From Sphagnum compactum (Eukaryota; Bryophyta; Sphagnopsida; Sphagnales): 64,000 bases of DNA. Location: NCBI GenBank assembly GCA_965153455.1, contig OZ234501.1:2232001-2296000 (forward strand), in the 5' to 3' direction. Below the pieces are notes generated by a model that was given only the letters and a program-made list of their open reading frames with translations, made no database searches and was not told the DNA's origin. Each line of letters starts with the position of its first letter. The first letter of the stretch is position 1. Made by a program: the position numbers and the translations under genes. Shown piece after piece: positions 49,501-60,600 of the stretch.

Positions 49501-51221
49501 ATCCAGATATGTTTTCATCCATATGTAGTCATTATATTCCTATTGATAACTGGACTCTTGTGGGGGTGAAGGGGGAGATATCCGGCTGCCTGAACTCTGG
49601 TAGAAACATGGTCTGCTGCATGGGATGGATGATGATGATGATGTTGGGATGCATCCATATTCATGCATGATGGGCCCATGGAAGCTGACGGGAGATAAAT
49701 TAGCACACGTGAAGTCCGTGCCGGCGGCCGCTCGACAGCCCGGGCGAGCGGCCATCCGAAAACCGTGGAAGGGGTGTGTGTCAACGCATTTCCGAGTTTG
49801 GCTTTTACGTTTACTTTGTCCTGAGGAGGAGCAGGTGCCCTTGCAACAGCGTTTTTCTTTCTGCACATCTCGCAACCAGCACATGTAAGATCCTGGGCTT
49901 CTTTTCACGTTTTCCTTAGTATGTGTCCTTCCTGTGCTTTTGTTTTTTTCTCAAAAATCGAATTTGGTTCTCGGGTTTGCAACTCGTGTGTGAAGCCTCT
50001 GGATTCGCTTGTAAAGGATTTCCAGATCCTGTCTGTTTGATGATTTCAGTTTCTTCTCAGCTTGCAATGTTCTGTGACCCTTCAGAATATTTTCTCAGAG
50101 CAGTTTCATGTCCACTGGAAAAAGTTTCTGGCATCTTTTTGACACGTTGACGGCAGTTAGTGATTTCATAAGAAATGACTTGAAACGAGTAGAGATCGAG
50201 TCGATGTTTCCCTGGAGGAGAGGTTCGATGTTGGTTTTGACCTTCTAACCTAGTCTAGCACCTCTAATCGAATTGTGCGCATATGTTCTGTTTGCCGGAC
50301 TTGTAATCAAGGCGTATGAGAGGCGGCAACTAGATGAGGGATTCTGCGTCAGTTTGGAGCCGCTTGAAAGTCTGCAGGAGTCGCATTATAGTGAGAGGAC
50401 AAGATTGTCCGTGACCGAAACGAGTCGGGCCTAGTTGCGATACTTTGACTCACCAGGAACCTTCGACTGCATTTTGGGAGCAATACTATCGATGCTTGTC
50501 CAGAGCGAATTTCTGGTATTCTTTCAGACTGAGTAGATTAGTTTGTCAGTTACCATTAGTGACCATGGCAGGTTGTCTGTTCCAATCAGGACATTACGGC
50601 GTCCTTCCAGTCCAGTTGCTTGAATTTCAGCAGTCTAGATTTTGTCTTTGTTCAATTTTAGATCCCTCCCGTCGTTTGAAGTTCTAAACATTAAAGTGCT
50701 TCTACTCCCAGAAAGCGATGCCGTTACTGTTTCTGTGGAGGACATTGTAAGCTTTCCTAGTTTCACTCTCCATGTCAAGGTAGTTTGCAAACTCCATTTT
50801 AGTTGTTCGCTGTATTTTGCAAAAGGAGCAGAGTTCTTGCTGGTGTGCCCTGATGCTCATGGCAGCACTCTAGTGTGGTATTGACCGTGGAGCAATCCAG
50901 GAGATATACATCGCTGTCACCTTTCCTGACCTCTCTACTGGACAGCGCTTGAGGCTTAGAGAAGCTCTAAAGGCCATTCCTGTCCTGCTTAGTAGGTGTG
51001 CGATCACAAGGACATAGCGAAATTAGGCAGCGATATGGAGCACGAAGTATTGGCCGGCGCAATTAGTCGCAAGTCGCTTGAGGTTGACTGCACATTGAAG
51101 TAGATCGTCAAGGATCATCCGATACAAACCGTATTCGGAGCTTCCTGCATACTTTTTCGGCAAAGCCAGACACTTACTCACGGCGGGACCAAGCAGTCGG
51201 AGTTTCGGAGCCTGGGAAGTA
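49500..51221 (+). promoter_or_regulatory. Probable promoter and long 5' leader of the TPC gene
   Basis: GC content and CpG frequency jump at 49680-49760 (CCGGCGGCCGCTCG), the usual sign of a plant promoter-proximal or 5'-UTR region, and stay moderate up to the ATG at 51222. A 9-bp stem (GGCCGCTCG 49726-49734 with CGAGCGGCC 49745-49753) lies here. Several upstream ATGs open short frames, so either part of this is intron or the mRNA has upstream ORFs. No TATA box or transcription start can be fixed from sequence alone. Minus-strand frames here (49515-49908) look like mirror images of GC-rich DNA. Confidence 0.5.
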
Positions 51222-54200
51222 ATGAAGAAAAACTTCAGAAGGACGGGTAAGCCTACCCTGCCAGAAATACAAGAAGAAGGTTTGTTGACACCTCTCCGCC
51301 GAGGGGCTTCATTCTCAGCATATGCCGTGGCCCATCACAAACTAGTCACTCCTAGCTTGCGGGATTTGGAGTCCGGATCAGACCACAACCTTCATTCCAA
51401 TGTCGAAATGGCAGCTGCTCTGGTTGATCAGGTAAAATCACAATCTTCATGCCTTTCTTTTACTTTCCGTCCTCCTTTATCTCTCGCCAGAGCTTCTTTA
51501 ACATAGCAATGCCCAGTGCGAGAAGCTCACGCCCAAGACCAAAATCTATCAAGATCCCTTTCAGCTTAGGGGACACGCTAAATTTTTGTAGTCTGGGACA
51601 TCATCAACGGATCATGAGGTCGAAGACTCTTACTAGCCTGCAGATGTCCCTTTGTAGATTCCAGTATGGCAAAGCATTTGTGTTGTGGGGATAAGCCTTT
51701 TGCACTTTCTGAGTTGACTCCACAACTTTGAGGATATGAGTTTGAATTTGCTTATGTGGATGATTTTCTCAAGTTAGGTATTCTGGCACTGTGTTGCAAC
51801 ACAACTTGTGTTTCCACCACAATAAAGTCAACCACATGAAAGCTCTATTTCTTGAACATCTTGAATTGCAGCAACTCTGTCTTGAGACTCGCTAATTTAC
51901 ATGATGGGAACACAAGTGGGCTCTGGTCTGCCAAAACAATTGAAGATGGGTTGTGATGAATTGGTCAAACTTGAAGTATGCATAATTAATGTCTTCTTAA
52001 TCACATAGAGTACAAGCAGCAAAAGAGGGTAGACCTTATAAGGCTGCTACACCTGCTCATATTTTAGGTTTAGTTCAAATGATTGCTCCAGGTGAGTATA
52101 AATGTTGTTCTTAAACGAAGCACCATCAAGGATGTTCCTTGCTAAAATGGAACCTGAGTGCATTTGTGCAGGCAATGCAAGGCCGTTACCTCCCTTTGGC
52201 AGTGGTGTATCACAAGGACTATGAAAGTGCAAAGCGGGCTTTCCTACTCCACCATCAACTTTACCTTGCCAGAGGGATTGTATATCTTATCCTCATGTTA
52301 TTACCTTTCTTTGAGGTAGGTGCCCATGCTACTTACATCTGAAAGTCTTGAAGACAAATGCATCCTAAAGGAATTAGAAAGCCAGGGAGTTGGCCTCATT
52401 CATTTGTGGCAGTTGTTCAGATTCCAGCTTGGTGTAATGGTGAAATGCCAAACCCCTGTGGAGACTTTGATGGATCTGCATATGCACTCAGTAGGCTACC
52501 CTACATCCATCCATGGTCATCTCTTGTGATTGAGGTATGCTCTATCCACATAAAACCCTATAATTGACAACCTGTCGATAGCTAGTATGTGAGTGTTCAA
52601 CAGAGGTTGGCCACCTGACTCTTAGTCTTCCCAAGAGTGCTTGAGACAATCTCAGCCTTGAGTAAGCCTGGGTGATTTCATTTCAGTTAAACCTTAGTCA
52701 CCAAGTTGAAGTTGTTGGCCAAAGCATTTGTGTTGCTCAAAGATCTCTGCAAGTTGACCTTTACAAAAGAACTCTAGTGATCATGCTTTCTTACATCAAA
52801 AACATGAAAGTAGTGAATTACAGGGCAAGCTCATTTCATGTGTATATTTCAGCAGAGTCTAAAGAACCATCTTATTTCCTGCAGGTATTATGTGTATTGA
52901 TCTTGGTGTGGTCGGTCACATTGCAATGGTATTTTATGGGTCCCAGTTTTTGGCGAAATCATGTTGCTGTCTATAAGGTATGTTGCTTATTTCCCAATGT
53001 ATTGTGACTAATCCACAAATTTGCTGGAAACTGTCTGTGTTTTAAGTCTCTTGATATCATTGGTTTTTGAGCCCTTCTTGAACATCTTGGTTAGCTACAA
53101 ATCCATTTTTCCTGTTCATCTACATCTGATTCAATTATTTCTCTGATGTCATTTCGTCTGTTATCTACTTTCATTATGCAAACTGCTTGCCTGCTCCTAA
53201 CTAGCCTGATCATGTATGTGACATCAATGTGGTCTTTTGTTCTCCTGCATTGATCTCAATTGAAAGTCAATTGAGGCCCCACAATGTATTGCCTTCTTGT
53301 CTATCATCTGAACTTAGTTTGTGGATGAATCTAGTATTCTGGATACTGGATATGACTGCATCTCTTTCATGGTAACTGTTATGGTTCTGCCTGTTGTTAA
53401 GAAATCTTGGCAAGGTCTGAGCAAAATGTGTGGGGCAGGTGATTCTGCTTATGGCAATGGCTATTGCCATCTCTTCATCAGCTGCAGGCATTGCTAAACC
53501 ACAAGGCATCAAATTCTCCATGTATTTGCGTATCCTTGTCCCTATAGTCTTCAGCAGGTAACTACTGATGTTTCTTGCTATTAGGACCAGTTCAAACTGA
53601 AAAAGTCCTTGACCACTCATAATGGTCATAGGAAGCAAGGAGATACTTGACAACCATTTGTTGTCTAGGGTGTTGTACAGAATTCCTGCCTCCTCATGTT
53701 GTCTCTTAAATAGTTTTTAACTGCTTAAATATTTAGAGGTTATAGTCCATAAGAGGAAACATTACAGAAAACTTCTTGTGTAATGTCCTTAATCTAACAG
53801 AGCTGTTATTCTGCTTATAAGCAAGGCCTGCTGTCAATTTACACATTTTCATGCTTCTATACAGGGCCCTACGTAACTGCTTTTGCATGACCCTGCGCAT
53901 TGGTCTCACCTTCATGGACATTATGGTATGTAACATTCAATTCATGTTAAAGAATCTGCTTGCAGGTCAATTTGCTTTCCATAAAATGATTTCAAATGAA
54001 AGATTCAGGTTAACATTCACATTGTGATTCTGAAAGGAAAGATGTATTGAAGAAGAAAGGAATCAATGAGATCAATAAAACCTAGGTGTCTGACTGACAG
54101 CAGAGAAAACCTCAGAACTCCTACTATGAGTCCCAAGGGCCATGGAAACCAAATCGTGACTGACCAGTCTGAGAGACATCCAAAGTCATTGGTCTAGCAG

Positions 54201-57200
54201 TTCCAACACTGTTATAAAATCAAAATTGCAGATCGAATGTCTTGCTCTACATGTATCTGCTTTCAGATTTTAGATATCAAGAGAGTAAGAATAGAAATGA
54301 AAAGCTTAGTGTCCATAAGTCAAGTGTATGCTCCAGTATGTGCAATCTGTAGAAAGTAGTGAGAGAGAAAAGAGAAATTGACGATTATATGTGAGATAAT
54401 TTCAATGTGCGGTGAAATAAAGACCTAAAAGCCCAAGATGATGCTGGAACATTTCATTTGCTAGCATGATGTCGGTTAATATTAATCAGTAATTTCAACA
54501 TTGTGTCAGATTTGGTTTGACCCCTCTTGTTTCTACAGCTGTTTGCCACTGATGTGGGGATTTGGTCTTATCAGGTATTGGTGGTAGCTTTCATGTTGGT
54601 CTCAGCATGGCTGGGAACTGCTTTATTTTCAGATAGTACAGCTGAGTTTAAGGACTATGTGACCTCACTATTCAATCTTTTTGTGCTGTTGACAACTGGA
54701 AACAACCCGACTGTCTGGGCCCCAGTTTATGGTGCAAATCGCTTATCATTCTTTTTCTTCTTCACTTATCTAATTATTGGTTTCTTCTTCTTGATGAGCC
54801 TGGCATTCTCTGTTGTCTACAGCAACTACAAATCTCAGGTGTGATATGCTGATCCTATCCCCAATCACTAACAAACATCATGACTATATGTTGCTTAACT
54901 TTGTTACCAAATTTGAAATGTAAACACAATGAATTCTGGGGTAGCCAGTTTTCTGCTGCTACTTAAGTGAAACCGTATTGAGTGAATTTCTCCATTGAGT
55001 GAAACCATATTACTGTTTGAAGACAGAAGGTGCACATCCCCAGATTTGGGAATTGGTTCCTAGTCCTGCTATGAGTGGTATCGCTGTTGTAGAACCTGTT
55101 TTGACTACTCACCTGCAGCTGTGAGGTGAAATCTCTAAATATGTACTGCAAAGTGTAGCTCCATAGCCTTAGTTGTACAGTATTTAGGACAATCAGGGAT
55201 TTGATTTATCAGTTTGGGATCAGTATATTGCAGCCCTATAGATGTTTACTACTGAGCAATTGTACTTGATGAAATTTATTCAGCACTGCAGCAATTCCTG
55301 ATGGGTTCTGTTTTGTGTAATGAATGCATGGTTATCACAGATGGTCGTTGAAGTAGCTAAGAGGATTACAGCACGCCAAGGAAATTTGAGAGCAGCTTTT
55401 GCTCTTTTGGACATCAAGCATCAGGAATGGATTGATGGTGCTACAATGATTGCCCTATTTCTTGCTATTGGTCGCTACAGGTGTGTATTCCTTCTTCACA
55501 GGTTTCCACTTGTCATTCATTTTGCCTTTGTAACAATCTCATCTTGAACTTAAAATTGTCTTGTACCAAACCTAAATGGTAAAATCAGTGTTGGTGGGTG
55601 TTTAGTGTTGTAATGATACCCTTTCCTGAAAGCTCTTTTGAAGATGAAGTCCATGGCAAAGTGTTATTCTGTTATCCTACTGATGTAGCAAAATTCATGC
55701 TTCCTGGATCCCCAAATTAGCTTGGGTGTAATTTTGCTCAAGTAAACCAAGAGTTATGTCAACCATGTGATTTTTAGCACTGTTTTTTCTAAAGTAAGTT
55801 AGTTTGCAAAAACATTGTTCAAGGCTGTGCCCTCTCTGCTGATAATTACAATATGTAAGCCTTATTTCAATGTGATATGTATAGGTTTTACTTATGGAAA
55901 CTTGAGCCTAACATTGTGTACATGTCAAAATTACAAAAACCTTCCATGTTACAGAACACTAATGTATAATCAAACAGATGTAAGAACATACACTTTCCAA
56001 GACATTTGATTGCTTTTAGAGATTTTATCAGAGACAGGCTCAAAAAGTAATTCGGAAAACCAACTTTGCAGGCTAACTTCAACAAAACTTCACCCCTCTA
56101 ACTTGGTGTTTACCCCATAACCTGCAAACCCAATATTCTTATTATGTTCACTGGGCACTTCACAAAATTTTTGTGTTTTGATCTTCTACAAGCTTGAACT
56201 TAAGTCCTGGCTCTACGCAGTTCTACAAGCAAAAGTCTGCTATCTTCAGTCCTACCTTCAAGCAGCAGGCACATTCCTGACGTCCGAGCTCGCACAAGCC
56301 GTCTTTTCTTAGCCCTCAACAAACGGGGTGACTTCAAGATATGGTCAGATGAGTTTGAGGAGCTTTGTGATGTTATTGCCAAGGAGGTGGAGAGAAAGCC
56401 AGCAGCTCAGACACCTGGGCGATATCGTAGATTGAGTGATATGCATTTTGTGAAGCACCCATGCTATGCCTATGTCATCTGGGCTTTTACTTTTGCTTCT
56501 CTAACTGTGGCTATTGTTCAACTCAATGTATGCAACCTTTCCAAAGAAGTTTTCTGTTTTTCGCTCACAGGTTATGGCTTTGAGTTTCTCAAGTTCCATT
56601 AGAGGCAATGTCAGTTGTGTCTAAAATGGATGGGAAAATTTGTGAGGATTAATTGATCTCCTTAAATGAGAGTAGATCACTTGATTCTTATTCATACAAG
56701 CATGTGTTGGGAAAGGCCTAACATAGTTGTCCTGCTCAACACTGCATGATTTCAGCAGCAGATCAAAAGTTTTTGCTTCATTTTAAGAAATGGATACTTC
56801 TGATGCAGGTGGATGGGAGATTGCAAATCCTGCTGTTGAGTCTTGAGTTCCTCTTTGGTATGCTTCTTGCCATTTTGTGCACCATTTTGTTTGTGGTGCT
56901 AAGTGCTGTTGCATCTTCAGAAATAAATTGAGCAAGTTTGGCTCTACTAGTAATGTATCTGACAAACAGGTATGAAGACGCAGAGGGTTCTTCTGTACTG
57001 TTGCATTTATTGGTGTCACTTAGTTGCCTTTTGACCCCCAGATACTGAAGATCCTTTTTATGTACCATACCTGAAGCTACCAAAAGAATAAACAATCAGG
57101 AACAAATGGTGAACTTTCTTCTTAACTATGTGGATATGCAAGTGCAGGTTGGGTATTTGCAATGGACGCAATGCTGAAGATTTGTGTGCAAGGCTGGAAG

Positions 57201-58102
57201 CCCTACTGGTGGAGCAGCTTGAACCGTTTTGATTTTGTTGTGACTGTCCTCATCGTGTGTCTTCATCTCTTCTCATTCTTCTACCATGATTCTCGCAATT
57301 GGTATGTATCTGGCTTTTGCATGGGTTTTGGTTCTTCTGGTTCTTAGTTGTGGTTCTGGTGGATTGTTTAGTTGTGAGGAGCAGAGGTCTTGGACTGGAG
57401 GAATTTGGCTGCTGGGTGGAGTAATAAGCTGTTAGCATACAAAAGCATTAGTGTGCAATATAGCAGCTATACATGTTTCAGAGTTCTAACACTTGTGGTT
57501 GTTGTTTTCTCAGGGTGTCATATTTGATCATAATGCGAGGATTTCGTATATTCACCCTTGTGACACTGGTATCACGTTGGTGGCTAGTGGCCCAAACATT
57601 ACTTCATGCAATCCCTGCCACTGCACCAGTTTTGGTGCTGCAGTTTCTGGTCTGCTCATTCTTCTCTCTGTTAGGGATGCATCTATTTGGGGGATTGGTT
57701 TATGCAGGCAACCCTGCTTTGCAAGGCACTGAGTACCTGGCATTGGGGTATGATGCATTTAACTACAATGACTTTGCATCAGCTATGGTGACATCTTTCA
57801 ACCTTTGTGTTGTCAACAAATGGTATGTAATTATGGATGCCTATGCAGCAGCCACAGGCAGCAGATGGGTGCAAAGCTTCTTCATAGCTTTCTGGGTGCT
57901 TGCTGTTGCATTCATGCTAAATGTGGTGCTAGCATTCTTTGTGGAGGCTTTCACAAGTCAAATGGAGAAGGAAGAACGGGCAAGAGTTCATGAGCAGTGG
58001 GAGATGCCTGGGCAGAAGAAGTCCGGGGGGATTCTGCCATTTCGAACAACAAAGTCTTCATCTTGTGACATCTATGAAGATGGCACAAGATATTGTACGT
58101 AA
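51222..58102 (+). CDS. TPC: Two-pore cation channel (TPC family), 13 exons
   Basis: Exons: 51222-51431, 52028-52091, 52182-52315, 52421-52534, 52885-52977, 53439-53557, 53865-53925, 54539-54838, 55341-55480, 56221-56527, 56809-56857, 57148-57301, 57514-58102. All introns are GT-AG and phases agree, giving 777 residues (Arabidopsis TPC1 is about 730). TPCs are dimeric vacuolar/endosomal channels with two six-helix repeats. Visible parts: N-terminal EEGLL (residues 18-22), like the dileucine vacuolar signal of AtTPC1; S1 ends LPFFE; first filter TTGNNPTVW (317-325); linker with two weak EF-hands (389-400, 445-456); second S4 with R590 and R593; second filter VVNKW (681-685); last helix to FVEAF, then a short tail. 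The second filter resembles animal VNNW more than plant MGNW. The start is the first ATG of the exon-1 frame. Exon 2 and 3 acceptors were chosen by phase and are the least certain. Confidence 0.88.
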
Positions 58103-58880
58103 GGTCAGGTTGTGACCAATTAGTGGATAAACCTGAATATACTGGTCCTATGCCTGCACTTACATTTCAAAATGGACAACTATTGGATGGTGGCACCAAA
58201 ACAATCACAAAAATACATTGAGGACGTTGCAGATTTCAACTGATGTCCTTGTGAGTGAACACAATGCTGATCGATGAACACCCTGTAAGCATTCCTGACT
58301 AAGCACCAAGGATTCAAGAGTAACTGTGCATGGAGTGTGCTGAAGCAGCCTATTGTAGCTTGCATTGATTGACAATGGGCTTGATGGGCTTGACAATGGA
58401 GCAATAAGCATCCAGGGACTAGGCAGATTTCAACTGATCTTCTTGCAAGTGAATGTTATACTGATCCAAGAGAATCCTGTCAGCATTCATGATTAAGGAC
58501 CATGGATTGAAGAGCAACTTCCAAGGACTGTGCTGAAGCAGCCTATAGTAGCTTGCATGGGGCTTGACCATCAAGCAATAAGCATCCAGGGGTCAGGCAT
58601 CAGGAACTGGATATGAACTTAAGCTAATGATGCTGGGCACTCCAGGTCTTTGGACTTATGAAGCAAATGAAGTTTAGAAATTGATTGTAGAAACAGTTTC
58701 TGAAATAGTTGTGCAAGTAGAAGAGTGTATATTTATAGCTAGCCTAGAGATGGTCCAGCGCGATTCATTAGAAGAAATGGTCATGGAAGGAAGGCACATA
58801 ATATTGGCTACACTACCCAATACTGTAATATTGAATTTTGCCCCCGTGTTTAGGAGCTTGACTGACCAGAGGTTATTATG
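58103..58880 (+). other. Probable 3' untranslated region of the TPC gene
   Basis: Follows the stop with base composition like the exons. It contains a duplicated block (58229-58590). The open frame at 58681-58881 has no known domain. I could not fix a polyadenylation site, so the right limit is approximate. Confidence 0.45.
58229..58590 (+). repeat. Diverged tandem duplication after the TPC stop codon
   Basis: Unit 1 (58229-58422) and unit 2 (58423 to about 58590) both run GCAGATTTCAACTGAT, CTTG(T/C)(G/A)AGTGAA, TGCTGAAGCAGCCTAT, GTAGCTTGCAT, GGGCTTGA and AGCAATAAGCATCCAGGG. Unit 2 lacks about 25 bases near the GACAATGGGCTTGATGG part of unit 1. Confidence 0.85.
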
Positions 58881-59100
58881 AATCTTCAATAATATGGTTC
58901 TTGTGACAGTGATGATCTGATGTCTCATATTCTGTCTTTGCCCATAAGGAGGCTGTTTATTGGGATCAAGAAGGTTGTTCTTCTGCCAAGTCCTCAGGCA
59001 AGCAAGATGAAGGATGGAATGAACTTGAACAGTTATTTTCTGATTTATAATCTTGAGGCAGAAGCTATAAGCTAGTGGCCAGGGCTTTCGGCTACTTTGG

Positions 59101-59257
59101 AGAGGTTTCCAAATTGCAACAGCGAATGTGATGTACATTCGCCAAACCAAAAAAATTGGACATGCATAAACCTATTAAAGTAGAGGTTTCCAAATTGCAA
59201 CAGCGAATGTGATGTACATTCGCCAAACCAAAAAAATTGGACATGCATAAACCTATT
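59101..59257 (+). repeat. Perfect 76-bp direct repeat with internal hairpin
   Basis: Units 59101-59176 and 59182-59257 are identical over 76 bases, with AAAGT between (period 81). Each unit contains an 8-bp stem, GCGAATGT and ACATTCGC, around the loop GATGT (59122-59142 and 59203-59223). Identity implies a recent duplication. Confidence 0.95.
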
Positions 59258-60600
59258 GTTCAAATCGTGAGGGCAGAGGGATATTGAATGAAAGTCTCAG
59301 TAACTGCATTGGCCCCTTTACGACTCTCAGCACATGTTAGCCTGCAATAAGGATGTAGCAGCAGCCTCAACGCTTGAAGAGACTTGTGGGGGGAGGGAGC
59401 ATGCCTGCCAGTGGACAAAGCCGTTGTTCATCAGTGACCATGAAGCTCAATAAGCTGCCCGTCCTTCAATATGGAATCGTCCACTCATTGCATGTAACAT
59501 ACTCATGAATGTGAAAGGCAGGTTGAGGGTGGGGGGTGTACCACATTCCCATGAGGGCAAGAAAACACAATTGCCTCCATATGGTGACAGAAATTGTTTG
59601 CTTTTGTGTAGGGAACCTGTTACTCAGCCCTCGCCTAGTTCGAGGGCATGGGAATGAGGGCGATAAGCCTCGTGAGGACTAAGGGAACATGCCTTCTCCA
59701 GCGTAGCAAACGTCGGGTTTTTCGACAATGACGAATCTCCGCAGGTGGAGAGGGTTCATTTCACCGAGGCCCCCCCATCTGTTGTCGAAGCACAAGCGAC
59801 CTCAGTATGATGGAGGCCCATTTTGCGTCAGGAAATCCGTCAGTAAAAAAGGATCAAACTGAAAAGTTCTTTTAGGTCTGTATATTTGTCTCACACAAAC
59901 CCTATCTGGTTTGTGAGTAGATTAGACTAACAGTGTGCCCGCTATGGATAAGGTGTTTGGTAATACCCCAAAGTGGGGGGATTCGGGATTCTTAATAAAG
60001 GACAAGGCCATTGGCGAGTTCGGAGTTCGAATGTCCCACACGTATGGGTCTTTACCCACGTTAAAATACAACGCAAAGATTATCATGAATGAGTCGAGAA
60101 CTTCAGCTTACTAAAGAGCGGGCCAGCGGTTCCTAGCAAGTCCATGGGAGAGCCCATCGGCGTACCAAGAGCAGGAATTGGCTCTAGCCGGCCTGCTACC
60201 TGGCGTTAAAAGGTCGGAGATGCGTATTAAATGCATCTTAAAGAACAGGAATCAAAAAGTAAATGTGCGGAATCTGCTGCCAGGCCAAATTGGCACCCGC
60301 GGCGGATGCGGCATAATTAAAGAGCCTAAAGAACGGATGGATCCGCTGGCCCTGCCTCTGACGTATGTAGATCACGAGGCTTAGGAGGGGGGCCGTGCTG
60401 ACACCGAGTGTTTTTACACCTACTCCTTAAAAGCGGGAGTGAGCTGACACCTACTTCATATGCCTATAAGTGTAAGCTCCCTTCCATGCTTAAAAGTAGT
60501 TGTAATATCCTTCCTCTTCTTTTAGAGGGATATTCATGGACACAAAGTGCCCTCCAAATACATTAGGGAACTTCTAGGAATGCTTTTACATATCTATTTC
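59258..60600 (+). mobile_element. GC-richer LTR-like repeat segment, limits unclear
   Basis: Composition rises and the DNA is not like the gene. A polypurine-like AAAGTGGGGGGATT occurs at 59970-59983. The right part (60400-60580) has CCTACTCCTT, CCTATAAGTG and the 42-bp block 60524-60565 shared with 17392-17433, so it probably belongs to the same LTR family as 16041-17460. An open frame (60178-60384) has no known motif. Confidence 0.4.
60524..60565 (+). repeat. Dispersed repeat block shared with 17392-17433
   Basis: GAGGGATATTCATGG followed by CAAAGTGCCCTCCAAATACA; 35 of 42 bases match the first copy, same strand. Confidence 0.75.

Noticed and set aside
49515-49908. Overlapping minus-strand open frames, one His-rich, upstream of the TPC gene
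   Set aside because: They arise from CpG- and ATG-trinucleotide-rich DNA, overlap a plus-strand frame, and show no domain or splice context.
53267-53653. 128-codon minus-strand frame
   Set aside because: Shadow of TPC exon 6 and its introns on the other strand.
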